Shown: in pieces, positions 1 to 6,850 of the stretch
How positions within the stretch are numbered: the first letter of the stretch is position 1
How the letters are laid out: the number at the start of each line of letters is the position of its first letter
Origin: Anammoximicrobium sp032229885
Lineage (GTDB): Bacteria > Planctomycetota > Planctomycetia > Pirellulales > Pirellulaceae
Length of the DNA: 9,188 nt
Direction: 5' to 3'
NCBI GenBank assembly: GCA_032229885.1
Contig: JAVYAJ010000089.1
Location: forward strand, 1-9,188
Notes under the pieces: generated by a model
The model's database searches: none
What the model was told of the DNA's origin: nothing
The model's input: the letters and a program-made list of their open reading frames with translations, nothing else
Position numbers and translations under genes: made by a program

Positions 1-57
1 CGAACTGGCTGGGCGGCGACGAACTGGCTGGGCGGCGACGAACTGGCTGGGCGGCGA
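1..57. repeat. Three exact tandem copies of a 19-bp unit
   Basis: The unit CGAACTGGCTGGGCGGCGA occurs three times head to tail with no mismatch. The array touches the left edge, so the true copy number may be higher. Because 19 is not a multiple of three, each copy would be read in a different frame, which argues against a protein repeat. No function is evident. Polymerase slippage could have made it, or it could be a short minisatellite-like intergenic repeat. Confidence 0.9.
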
Positions 58-304
58 CTGCGGGGAAGTGCGCCGTCCCGGAGGGACTCGCTCCGTCGCG
101 TTTCCCCGGTTGCGCCCACGACGGCGCGTGGCCTTCCCGCGTGGCATGCGTTTGCCTCGAGGGCTGCGGCCCAGGCTGGTAAACGAGGCCACCATGGTCC
201 GTGGCGGGCGATGAGTTCTGACTTGCGGCGTTAGCGTCCGGCCAAAGGTGTTGCCTGCTGGGACGCACGGAACGTTTTTTGCAAACTCGATCGGGTGGGT
301 ATTC
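58..304. other. Intergenic region upstream of the receiver-ATPase gene
   Basis: Together with the tandem repeat at the left edge, this makes about 300 bases without a supported gene. Two plus-strand frames stay open from position 1 to about 213 and 234. However, the translations are Arg/Ala-rich with no recognisable domain, as chance open frames are in GC-rich DNA. No convincing -35/-10 pair was found. A partial sigma-54-like string at 142-155 has the wrong internal spacing. Confidence 0.5.
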
Positions 305-1210
305 ATGAGCAGGATCCTTGTGGCAGAAGACAGCGCGACGCAGGCGATGCAGATTCGCAGCCTGCTGGAAGATGCCGGCCATGACGTCGAGGTCGTGAGC
401 GACGGCAGAGAAGCGCTGCGGAGGCTGGAAAACGGCGGGCCGGTGGATTTGGTGCTGACCGACATGGTCATGCCCGTGATGGACGGCTTGCAGTTGGTGC
501 GGGCGATTCGGGTTCATCATTCGACGATCCCGGTGATTCTGATGACGAGCCAAGGAACCGACGCGATCGCCATCGACGCGTTGGAAGATGGGGCAGCCGG
601 GTACGTGCCGAAATCTCAGGCCAGCTACCGCCTGGTCGACGACGTGGCGCGCGTCCTGCGGGTCACGCAGATCAACCAGGGCTACGAACGTCTATTGGGC
701 AGCCTGACCCGCAACGAGTTCGTGTTCGGAATGCCCAACGACGCCGGTCTGATCGATCCATTGGTCGATCTGATGCTGCAGATGATGACGGGCATGAAAC
801 TGTGCGACTCGACGGGCACGCTGCGCGTCGGACTGGCCATCGAGCACGCGCTCACGAATGCCCTGTACCGGGGGAACCTCGAGCTGGGCGGCGACCAGTT
901 GCGCAGCACGCACGACCTGCTCCAGCACGATGTGTCGGCGAGCCGAATCGTCGAGCAGCGGCTGACGCAGCCCCCATACTGTGAGCGCAAGGTTCATCTC
1001 GAGGTCACCATGTCGCGCGAGGCGGCGCGGTTCATCGTCCGGGATGAAGGGCCCGGGTTTGATCTGACCAAGGTGCCTGGAAAAGGCGATCCGGACGTCT
1101 TGGAAGCTCAAGGAGGACGCGGCCTGCTGTTGATCCAGACCTTTATGGACGAAGTGAAGTTCAATGCGGCTGGCAACGAAGTCATGATGCTCAAGCAGAG
1201 GGATGTTTAA
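305..1210 (+). CDS. Response regulator: receiver domain fused to an RsbW-like histidine kinase-type ATPase domain
   Basis: Predicted 301-residue cytosolic signalling protein. Residues 3-120 form a CheY-like receiver: the acidic pair E8-D9, phospho-acceptor D53 in LTDMVMPVMDG, T81 in LMTS and K103 in YVPKS are all present. Residues about 170-298 look like a HATPase_c_2 (RsbW/SpoIIAB-type) domain, with an N-box around E180 and N185 (EHALTNAL), G1 box DEGPGFD at 247-253 and G2 box GGRG at 270-273. There is no DNA-binding, GGDEF or PP2C domain. In the family such ATPase domains act as anti-sigma or serine kinase modules, so phosphorylation of D53 could switch a partner protein; the partner is not known. 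The GTG at 248 would add 19 residues before the conserved MSRILVAEDS. The ATG at 305 is preferred because receiver domains normally start there, although its ribosome binding site is only a weak GGGTGGG. The pentapeptide gene follows after 24 bp, so co-transcription is likely. Confidence 0.93.
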   Translation: MSRILVAEDSATQAMQIRSLLEDAGHDVEVVSDGREALRRLENGGPVDLVLTDMVMPVMDGLQLVRAIRVHHSTIPVILMTSQGTDAIAIDALEDGAAGYVPKSQASYRLVDDVARVLRVTQINQGYERLLGSLTRNEFVFGMPNDAGLIDPLVDLMLQMMTGMKLCDSTGTLRVGLAIEHALTNALYRGNLELGGDQLRSTHDLLQHDVSASRIVEQRLTQPPYCERKVHLEVTMSREAARFIVRDEGPGFDLTKVPGKGDPDVLEAQGGRGLLLIQTFMDEVKFNAAGNEVMMLKQRDV

Positions 1211-1234
1211 TCTGCAATCAAAGGGGAAGTTGCC

Positions 1235-1876
1235 GTGATTCAAATTAAGCATCGCGCTTCCGGCGAAGTGCTGCACCAGTTGGATGCAGATACGTTCGAG
1301 GGCGCCGTCTTGTCCGGCGTAAAGCTGGCCGGTGCGGACTTGTCGGGCTTGAACCTGAACAAGGCCACCTTCCGTAGCGCCGATCTACGGCAGGCGAATC
1401 TGAGCAACAGCAAGCTGAACGGGGCAAACTTCTACGAGTGCAGCCTGGCGTTCGCCACGCTCGACGGCGTCGAGTGCGCCAAAGCGGATTTCACCGGAGC
1501 CACGCTCGAAGGATCCCACGCCCACAACAGCGACTTCAGCGGCAGCACCTTCCGCTATTCCAGGCTGCCCAACTGTGATTTCACGGGTTCCAAATTCGTC
1601 CACTGCGATATGACCGTCTGCGATGCCCGCGGTAATTTCACCGACTGCAATCTGACCGACGTCGATTTTCGAGGCGCCAAGCTCGAAGGGGCCGTCTTGC
1701 GGAACGCAGACCTGACCCGCGCCAAGCTAGACGGCGCGAACATGCTGAAAGCCGATCTATCCCAGGCCACCTACAATCCGCAACAACTGCACAAGGCCCG
1801 TGCGACGGGCGTCGTCGGCCGCAGCAGGCTGGAAGCGATGAAAAAACAACGCGCTTGGTGGCAGTTCTGGGGATAG
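1235..1876 (+). CDS. Pentapeptide-repeat protein
   Basis: Predicted 213-residue protein. Residues about 24-180 are a nearly continuous run of A(D/N)LXX-type pentapeptides (GADLSG, QANLSN, KADFTG, NADLTR, GANMLK), enough for about thirty repeats. Such runs fold as a right-handed quadrilateral beta-helix. No signal peptide or membrane segment is visible, so it is probably cytosolic. The first about 20 residues (IKHRASGEVLHQLDADTF) form a short strand-rich cap. The tail after residue 185 is basic and ends in a tryptophan-rich RAWWQFWG. Cysteines 69, 114, 124 and 129 share one register in the helix. The start is GTG, supported by AGGGG at 1222-1226, eight bases upstream. The biochemical role is unknown; family members range from gyrase-binding mimics to scaffolds, and nothing here decides. 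The neighbouring receiver-ATPase gene suggests a shared pathway. Confidence 0.92.
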   Translation: MIQIKHRASGEVLHQLDADTFEGAVLSGVKLAGADLSGLNLNKATFRSADLRQANLSNSKLNGANFYECSLAFATLDGVECAKADFTGATLEGSHAHNSDFSGSTFRYSRLPNCDFTGSKFVHCDMTVCDARGNFTDCNLTDVDFRGAKLEGAVLRNADLTRAKLDGANMLKADLSQATYNPQQLHKARATGVVGRSRLEAMKKQRAWWQFWG

Positions 1877-2045
1877 GAACTTGTCGCCTGCCGCCGCAGA
1901 GTCAGCGGCATTGTCAACAGCACTGCGCTACGTCACTGTTCTACGGCGGGGGACGGCGGCGGGCTGGCGCCGCCCGATGGCTCGCCCACCCTGCGTCCGC
2001 GACGCCTCGTCGCGCCATGCGACGTCCAGCGGGATCCCCTGCCCC
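1877..2045. other. GC-rich spacer between the signalling pair and ilvN
   Basis: No supported gene. A GC-rich inverted repeat, GGCGGC at 1955-1960 and GCCGCC at 1969-1974 with an 8-base loop, could slow or end transcription of the upstream pair. It lacks a T-run, so it is not a clear intrinsic terminator. Confidence 0.4.
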
Positions 2046-2074
2046 TTGCGGCGTCGCAGGGTCAAGACTACGAT
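2046..2074 (+). promoter_or_regulatory. Candidate sigma-70 type promoter for ilvN
   Basis: TTGCGG at 2046-2051 and TACGAT at 2069-2074 are separated by exactly 17 bases. They match the -35 consensus at the first three positions and the -10 consensus at four of six. Transcription would begin near 2081 and leave a leader of about 32 bases before the ilvN ATG. A similar TACGAT stands 46 bases before the DUF4838 gene start, but without a good -35. The call is based on pattern only. Confidence 0.4.
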
Positions 2075-2112
2075 AAACCGTTTCCGCGGTATCGAAGGAG
2101 CTTGGGTCTGTC

Positions 2113-2634
2113 ATGCGTCACGTATTGTCCGCCATCGTGCAGAATGTGCCCGGCGTTCTGGCTCACGTCTCCGGAATGCTGGCCTCGCGAGGGTACAATA
2201 TCTGCTCGCTGGCGGTCGGCGAAACCGAAGACCGCAACCTGTCTCGCATGACGTTCGTGATCATTGGCGACAACCGGGTGCTGGACCAAGTCCGCAAACA
2301 GTTGGAAAAACTAGTGACGGTGGTCCGCGTCGAGGACATCAGCGCCCACGACCACGTCGAACGCGATTCGATGTTGATCCGGGTCAAGGCCGCCACGGGC
2401 GGTCAGCGGAGCGAAGTTCGCGAGTTGGTCGACATCTTTCGCGGACGGATCGTCGATGTCGGCTCGCACGAGGTGATGATCGAGATCTCGGGGCGCGCGA
2501 ACAAGGTCCAAGCCTTCATCGAACGGATGCGGCCCTTTGGAATCACCGAACTCGTCCGCAGCGGGTGCATCGCCATGGTGCGCAGCGAGGCCGCGCGCAA
2601 TAATGGAAACGGAGCCGACAACGCCGCCTCGTAA
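2113..2634 (+). CDS. ilvN: Acetolactate synthase small (regulatory) subunit
   Basis: Predicted 173-residue regulatory subunit of acetohydroxyacid synthase, the enzyme that makes acetolactate or acetohydroxybutyrate in valine, leucine and isoleucine synthesis. It binds the catalytic IlvB, raises its activity and confers valine feedback inhibition. Residues 2-75 are an ACT domain carrying N11 and G14 (QNVPGVL), the valine-site positions known from the E. coli enzyme, followed by the typical SRGYNICSL and SRMTFV strings. Residues 76-158 form the usual C-terminal domain ending in GITELVRSGCIAMVRSE. The last 15 residues are a polar Asn/Ala-rich tail. Length is normal for the family. The ATG is preceded by AAGGAG at 2095-2100 with a rather long 12-base spacing. 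ilvC follows about 150 bp downstream; no ilvB is present in the window. Confidence 0.97.
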   Translation: MRHVLSAIVQNVPGVLAHVSGMLASRGYNICSLAVGETEDRNLSRMTFVIIGDNRVLDQVRKQLEKLVTVVRVEDISAHDHVERDSMLIRVKAATGGQRSEVRELVDIFRGRIVDVGSHEVMIEISGRANKVQAFIERMRPFGITELVRSGCIAMVRSEAARNNGNGADNAAS

Positions 2635-2643
2635 GTTCGATCC

Positions 2644-2665
2644 CCGAACACTCGCCCGAGTTCGG
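2644..2665 (+). other. Hairpin in the ilvN-ilvC intergenic leader
   Basis: CCGA and ACTC pair with GAGT and TCGG around a GCCC loop, with a small bulge, starting nine bases after the ilvN stop. There is no T-run, so it is not a standard terminator. It could modulate read-through or protect the end of the ilvN message. The rest of the 155-base spacer holds an isolated TTGACA at 2744-2749 and a GATAAT at 2737-2742. These are possible pieces of an internal ilvC promoter but are not arranged as a proper pair. Confidence 0.3.
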
Positions 2666-2789
2666 CACTGACCCGCGCGGATCGTCGCGTTCTTGCTCGG
2701 CGCGACCGGCAAACGTCTGGCCGTAGCCCTTTCCACGATAATCTTGACAAGCACGATTTACTTCCCATTCCAAGGAGTCGATGGCGATT

Positions 2790-3794
2790 ATGGCCGCAAC
2801 AACGTTCTACGACAAAGATGCCGATCTATCTCTGCTGAAGGGCAAGACCATCGCGATCCTCGGATACGGCTCGCAGGGGCATGCCCAGGCGCAGAATCTA
2901 CGAGACAGCGGCTGTCAAGTCGTGATCGGCCAACGGCCCGGCAGTCCCAACTACGATCTGGCCGTCTCGCATGGCTTTAAACCGCTGAGCATCGACGAAG
3001 CGTCACAACAGGGCGATCTGGTCAATATCCTGTTGCCCGACGAGTTGCAGGCGGATCTATACCGCAACCACATTCGCGATAACCTGAAGCCCGGCAACAT
3101 CCTGATGTGTTCCCACGGCTTCAACGTGCATTTCGGCCAGGTCGAGCCGCCGCCGGGCGTCGATACCCTGCTGGTCGCGCCCAAAGGCCCGGGGCATCTG
3201 GTTCGTAGCGAGTACGAGCGTGGGGGCGGAGTGCCCTGTCTGATCGCGGTCGGCGCCGGCGCATCGGAAGAGACCTTGGCTCTGGGGCTGGCGTATGCCA
3301 AGGGAATCGGCGGGACCCGCGGTGGCGTGATCCAGACTACCTTCGCCGAAGAGACCGAAACGGACTTGTTCGGCGAGCAGACCGTGCTGTGTGGCGGTGT
3401 GAGCGAGCTGGTCAAGGCGGCGTTCGACACGTTGGTCGAAGCCGGCTATCAGCCCGAGATGGCGTTTTTCGAGTGCCTGCACGAGCTGAAACTGATCGTC
3501 GACCTGTTCTACCAGGGCGGCCTCGGCTATATGCGTTACAGTGTGTCCAATACGGCCGAATACGGCGATTATTCACGCGGACCACGGATCGTCACCGACC
3601 AGACCCGCGCCGAGATGAAGAAGATCCTCAAGGAAATCCAGAGCGGCGAGTTCGCCCGGGAATGGATTCTCGAAAACAAGGCCGGTGCACCGATGTTCAA
3701 GGCGCGTCGCAAGGCCGAGCAAAAACTGTTGATCGAGGACGTGGGGCGTCGCCTCCGCCGGTTGATGCCGTGGATCAACGCCAAAGAAGTGTGA
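2790..3794 (+). CDS. ilvC: Ketol-acid reductoisomerase (class I)
   Basis: Predicted 334-residue cytosolic enzyme that isomerises and reduces acetolactate and acetohydroxybutyrate to dihydroxy-acids, using Mg2+ and NAD(P)H. It is the step after acetolactate synthase, whose regulatory subunit is encoded upstream. Residues 20-185 are the Rossmann domain with GYGSQGHAQAQ at 25-35. The cofactor-phosphate loop is GQRPGSPNYD at 47-56. The C-terminal knotted domain supplies D192 and E196 (TETDLFGEQ), E228 and E232 (FFECLHELK) and S253; H109 and K132 complete the active site. Length is typical of class I enzymes. An in-frame ATG at 2781 lies only three bases after AAGGAG (2772-2777). The ATG at 2790 has 12-base spacing, like ilvN, and gives the family-like start MAATTFYDKDADLSLLKG, so it is preferred. 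The last codons GV/KEV end just before a hairpin terminator. Confidence 0.97.
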   Translation: MAATTFYDKDADLSLLKGKTIAILGYGSQGHAQAQNLRDSGCQVVIGQRPGSPNYDLAVSHGFKPLSIDEASQQGDLVNILLPDELQADLYRNHIRDNLKPGNILMCSHGFNVHFGQVEPPPGVDTLLVAPKGPGHLVRSEYERGGGVPCLIAVGAGASEETLALGLAYAKGIGGTRGGVIQTTFAEETETDLFGEQTVLCGGVSELVKAAFDTLVEAGYQPEMAFFECLHELKLIVDLFYQGGLGYMRYSVSNTAEYGDYSRGPRIVTDQTRAEMKKILKEIQSGEFAREWILENKAGAPMFKARRKAEQKLLIEDVGRRLRRLMPWINAKEV

Positions 3795-3828
3795 CACCTG
3801 CCGCGCGAATCGAACCGACGCATGCCGA

Positions 3829-3849
3829 GGCGGCCATCTGGCCGCCTTT
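3829..3849 (+). terminator. Rho-independent-like terminator after ilvC
   Basis: A perfect 7-bp GC-rich stem (GGCGGCC / GGCCGCC) closes an ATCT loop and is followed by TTT, 34 bases after the ilvC stop. Outer arms GCATG (3820-3824) and CATGC (3852-3856) could extend it as an imperfect stem. The T-run is short, so efficiency is uncertain, but position and shape fit the end of the ilvNC unit. Confidence 0.7.
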
Positions 3850-3856
3850 GCCATGC

Positions 3857-4259
3857 CAAGACCGACAGTCATGCCGCCCATCAGCGCGCGTCGCGCGGTG
3901 TTTCGGGGACGCGGCTTCTTGCCGCGTCTCGCGCAGGTCTATCTGCGCACGTTGCGGGGCGCGAAGGCCCGGATACGTGCCGCACCGAACGTCGCTCCGA
4001 CGGCGATACAGGCGCCAGCGGCCGTGCCCGCCCGAATCACGACAAGCTTAGGCCGATCAATCGCGCGGATCGACGAGCGCCTTTGACGTCGCCGCCGTGG
4101 GCAGGCTTCCGATCGCGGCCGCGCTGACAGCGAGATACGGTCCTGAGCCTGGCATCTGGATTGTCGCGTTTGCGGGACGAACTTCTGGTTTCGTGGCGGC
4201 GAGGCTGGTACGATTTAGGCCTCGTGCAATTCCCCGTGACCACGTCGAGGCCTGTTGCG
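3857..4259. other. About 400-bp gap between ilvC and the DUF4838 gene
   Basis: No gene supported on either strand; the open frames give low-complexity Arg/Ala/Pro-rich translations without domains. It contains a strong hairpin at 3906-3930. A TACGAT at 4209-4214, 46 bases before the next start codon, could be a -10 element, but no good -35 stands at 16-18 bases. Confidence 0.5.
3906..3930. repeat. Strong inverted repeat (10-bp stem, 5-base loop)
   Basis: GACGCGGC at 3908-3915 and GCCGCGTC at 3921-3928 are perfect complements around TTCTT. One G-T pair and one G-C pair extend the stem to ten. No T-run follows on the plus strand. It could be a structured RNA element, a bidirectional transcription barrier or a short mobile repeat; the sequence alone does not decide. 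Confidence 0.6.
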
Positions 4260-6752
4260 ATGCTCCCGATGACTCGCCCTTTCGTTGCGTTCGTGACGAC
4301 GCTCCTCCTCTGGGCGTTCTGTCCAGCCCTGCCGGCCCAGGCCTTACGCCTGGCCGAGGACGGCAAGGCTCGTTTTCCCATCGTCATCGCGGCGGACGCC
4401 GATCCGGCGACTCGCGGCGTGGCGGACGAGCTGGCCGCGCATCTCGGCCAAATCTCCGCCGCGCGGTTCGAGGTGGTCGAGGGCAACGGCGAGACCGGGA
4501 TCGTCCTCGGCACGCTTCGCCAGTTTCCCGATCCGCGGTTGGACGAGCCGCTGCGCATCCGCGACGGATTCGATGGCCGCGAAGCGTTCGCCATTCGCAC
4601 CGAGCCGCAACGGCTGCGATTGATCGGCGCCACGGAACTGGGCGCGTCGCACGCCGCGTTCCGCTTGCTGGAATCGCTCGGCTGTCGGTGGTTCTTCCCG
4701 GCCCCGCAATGGACCGTGGTTCCGCGCCGCGCGACGCTCGACGTCGCCGTCGACGAAACTTCGCGGCCGGCGATCCTGTCGCGCCGGATCTGGTGGGGGT
4801 ACGGATTCTTCGACCATCGCGAGGGTCGCTGCCAGGCGGAGTACGAAGCCTGGGCCCGACACAACCGGATGGCCATGTCGCGGCGGATCTGGTGCGGCCA
4901 CGCTTGGCAATCGATCATCGGCGACAATCGCGCGGTGTTCGACGCCCACCCCGAATACCTGGCGTTGGTCAAAAGCGAACGCCGCGGCCCGCAGATGTGC
5001 GTCAGCAACCCGGCCGTCCGCAAGCTCGCGATCGACTGGGCCTTGAATCAAATCCGTCGGCGTCCGGAGCTGGACATGGTCTCGCTGGAGACATCCGACG
5101 GCAGCGACCACTGCGAGTGCGAGGCCTGCACGCGGCTGGGCAACATCTCCGAGCGGGCATTTGGCTTGGCCAACGAGGCTGCGCGGGCTTTGGCCGCCGA
5201 ATTTCCCGACAAGATGGTCGGCATGTACGCCTACAACGACCATTGTGAGCCACCGTCGTTCGCGCTCGAGCCGAACGTGTACGTCCAGTCGACCGCCGGC
5301 TTTATTCGCGGACGCTATACCTTCGACGAGCTGATGGAACTGTGGCCCAAGCATTGCCGCAACCTGGGGTTCTACGAATATTTCTCTGTCTGGCTATGGG
5401 ATTTCGACATGCCGCCGGGCGGGCGCGGCGGGAATGTAAAGCTGATTCAAGAGCGAATCCGGCAGTACGCGGCGCTCGGCGCGACGAGCCTCGACTGCGA
5501 GAGCGGCAACAACTGGGGCGTGCATGGGCGCGGCTACTATCTGGCCAACCGCCTGATGTGGGAGCCACAGACGGACTCCGCGGACCTGCTGGCCGATTTC
5601 TATGCTCAGGCTTTCGGCTCCGCCGCGGCCGTGATGCAACGCTACTACGAGCGACTGGATCCGGGCAACGAGCCTCTGTTGAGCGAACATCTGCTGGGGC
5701 TGGCCTTGCGCGATCTCGACGAGGCGAGCCGCTTGACCGCCGACCGGCCGGACATCCAGGCTCGTCTGGATCACCTCAAACAGTACCAGCATTACGTCCG
5801 CCTACGTTGGGAGTACGACCGCGCGCCGGACCAGGCACACAAAAAAGAACTCGCGCTCCGGATCCTGACGCACGCCTTTCGCACGCGGTACAGCTATATG
5901 AACCACTGGGAGGCGATTCGCCAGTCGTGGGCGGCGCGGGTGGCCAAGGATTTGGATGAACCGACTTGGTCCGAGCGGAACAATCCCAACCCGCCGTGGA
6001 AGGTCGATTCGTCGCCGGACCACGACGAGACGCAGCGGCTGTTCCGCGAAGATCTGGACTTCTTTCGACCTCAGGACATCGACGAGTTGACGTTCGGCGT
6101 CGATCTCGTTCCCGCGGGCTTGCCTTCCGAGCCGGCCATCGAATCGCGACAGCAATACCAGAACGGCGCGCGGTATGCGTTGTATAGCGTGCAGGGCGAA
6201 CCGCTCGAGGCGACCGTCGTCACCGGCGTCATCGCCTGGTATCGAGATCGTCCGGACGCCACGTATCGTCTGACGGACGCGGCGGGGAACGAGGTGGCTC
6301 ATGGCCGCCTGCCGCAGGACGGCCAGGACCATCCGCTGCGATGGACGGCGCCTGCGGCGGGCCTGTACTGGTTCGAGTTCCGGGACCAGGCGGCCGGCTG
6401 GGGGATCCGCATCCCGGCTGGCCGGCCGGCCGCGTTGGCGCTGCCCCGCAGTTCGCCGCCGGCGCACATGGGTCACATGCAGCGGATGTATTTCTTCGTG
6501 CCGCGCGGCACGCGGCGGATCGAATATTATTGGAAGGGCGGCCCGCACGTGGTCCATCGGCCGGACGGGACGATCCATGCCGAGGTGAAAACCAGCGGCC
6601 AGTTCGTGTCGCTCGAAGTCCCCGAGGGCTGCGACGGCCAGGCCTGGTCGTTCACCAAGCTCGCGCTGGGCCACCTGTGGTTTTTCAACGTGCCCAACTA
6701 TCTGGCCGCCTCGCCCGCCGCGCTGTTGGCGCCGCGTGCGACACTGCCCTGA
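4260..6752 (+). CDS. Secreted DUF4838-domain protein (alpha-glucuronidase-like N-terminus)
   Basis: Predicted 830-residue exported protein. Residues 1-28 are a signal peptide: MLPMTRP, a hydrophobic core (FVAFVTTLLLWAF), then a probable signal peptidase I site after PAQA. Residues about 38-165 resemble the alpha/beta domain found ahead of glycoside hydrolases such as alpha-glucuronidases (PIVIAADADPATRGVADELA; LIGATELGASHAAFRLLESLGCRWFFP). Residues about 170-460 match the DUF4838 type, including a CxCxxC cluster at C285, C287 and C290 preceded by SLETSDGSDH, and acidic candidates E277, D280, D283 and E414. A helical stretch follows to about 560, and residues about 630-815 look beta-rich and may be carbohydrate-binding. 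Family context suggests polysaccharide breakdown, but substrate and activity are not established. A TTG-initiated extension to 4161 lacks a ribosome site and would bury the signal peptide. The ATG at 4260 has GAGG nine bases upstream; an ATG at 4269 is also possible. The gene stands alone. Confidence 0.9.
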   Translation: MLPMTRPFVAFVTTLLLWAFCPALPAQALRLAEDGKARFPIVIAADADPATRGVADELAAHLGQISAARFEVVEGNGETGIVLGTLRQFPDPRLDEPLRIRDGFDGREAFAIRTEPQRLRLIGATELGASHAAFRLLESLGCRWFFPAPQWTVVPRRATLDVAVDETSRPAILSRRIWWGYGFFDHREGRCQAEYEAWARHNRMAMSRRIWCGHAWQSIIGDNRAVFDAHPEYLALVKSERRGPQMCVSNPAVRKLAIDWALNQIRRRPELDMVSLETSDGSDHCECEACTRLGNISERAFGLANEAARALAAEFPDKMVGMYAYNDHCEPPSFALEPNVYVQSTAGFIRGRYTFDELMELWPKHCRNLGFYEYFSVWLWDFDMPPGGRGGNVKLIQERIRQYAALGATSLDCESGNNWGVHGRGYYLANRLMWEPQTDSADLLADFYAQAFGSAAAVMQRYYERLDPGNEPLLSEHLLGLALRDLDEASRLTADRPDIQARLDHLKQYQHYVRLRWEYDRAPDQAHKKELALRILTHAFRTRYSYMNHWEAIRQSWAARVAKDLDEPTWSERNNPNPPWKVDSSPDHDETQRLFREDLDFFRPQDIDELTFGVDLVPAGLPSEPAIESRQQYQNGARYALYSVQGEPLEATVVTGVIAWYRDRPDATYRLTDAAGNEVAHGRLPQDGQDHPLRWTAPAAGLYWFEFRDQAAGWGIRIPAGRPAALALPRSSPPAHMGHMQRMYFFVPRGTRRIEYYWKGGPHVVHRPDGTIHAEVKTSGQFVSLEVPEGCDGQAWSFTKLALGHLWFFNVPNYLAASPAALLAPRATLP

Positions 6753-6814
6753 ACCGGCCGATCGCGCGAGATCCGATTGCGGGAACGCACCGAGCGGACG
6801 ACTCGTGCGACCTA

Positions 6815-6839
6815 CGAGCCCGTCCATGAATTGGGCTCG
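6815..6839 (+). terminator. Possible terminator hairpin after the DUF4838 gene
   Basis: CGAGCCC at 6815-6821 and GGGCTCG at 6833-6839 are perfect complements with an 11-base loop, 62 bases beyond the stop codon. No T-run follows. A shorter competing stem (CTCGT / ACGAG) shares the left arm. It may be a factor-dependent or weak terminator. Confidence 0.3.
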
Positions 6840-6850
6840 ACCCACAACAC

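Noticed and set aside
142..155. Sigma-54-like promoter TGGCAT...TTTGC before the receiver-ATPase gene
   Set aside because: The GG and GC elements are one base too close together for sigma-54 recognition.
1..234. Open plus-strand frame from the edge as the end of an upstream gene
   Set aside because: Two frames are open over this stretch, both Arg/Ala-rich without any domain, and the 19-bp repeat shifts frame at each copy. Chance open frames are common at this GC content.
223..251. TTGCGG as a -35 element for the receiver-ATPase gene
   Set aside because: At 17 bases downstream there is AGGTGT, which is not a -10 element.
4037..5354. Long minus-strand open frames opposite the DUF4838 gene
   Set aside because: They are Arg/Ala/Pro-rich antisense shadows of a gene with a clear signal peptide, domain motifs and ribosome site.
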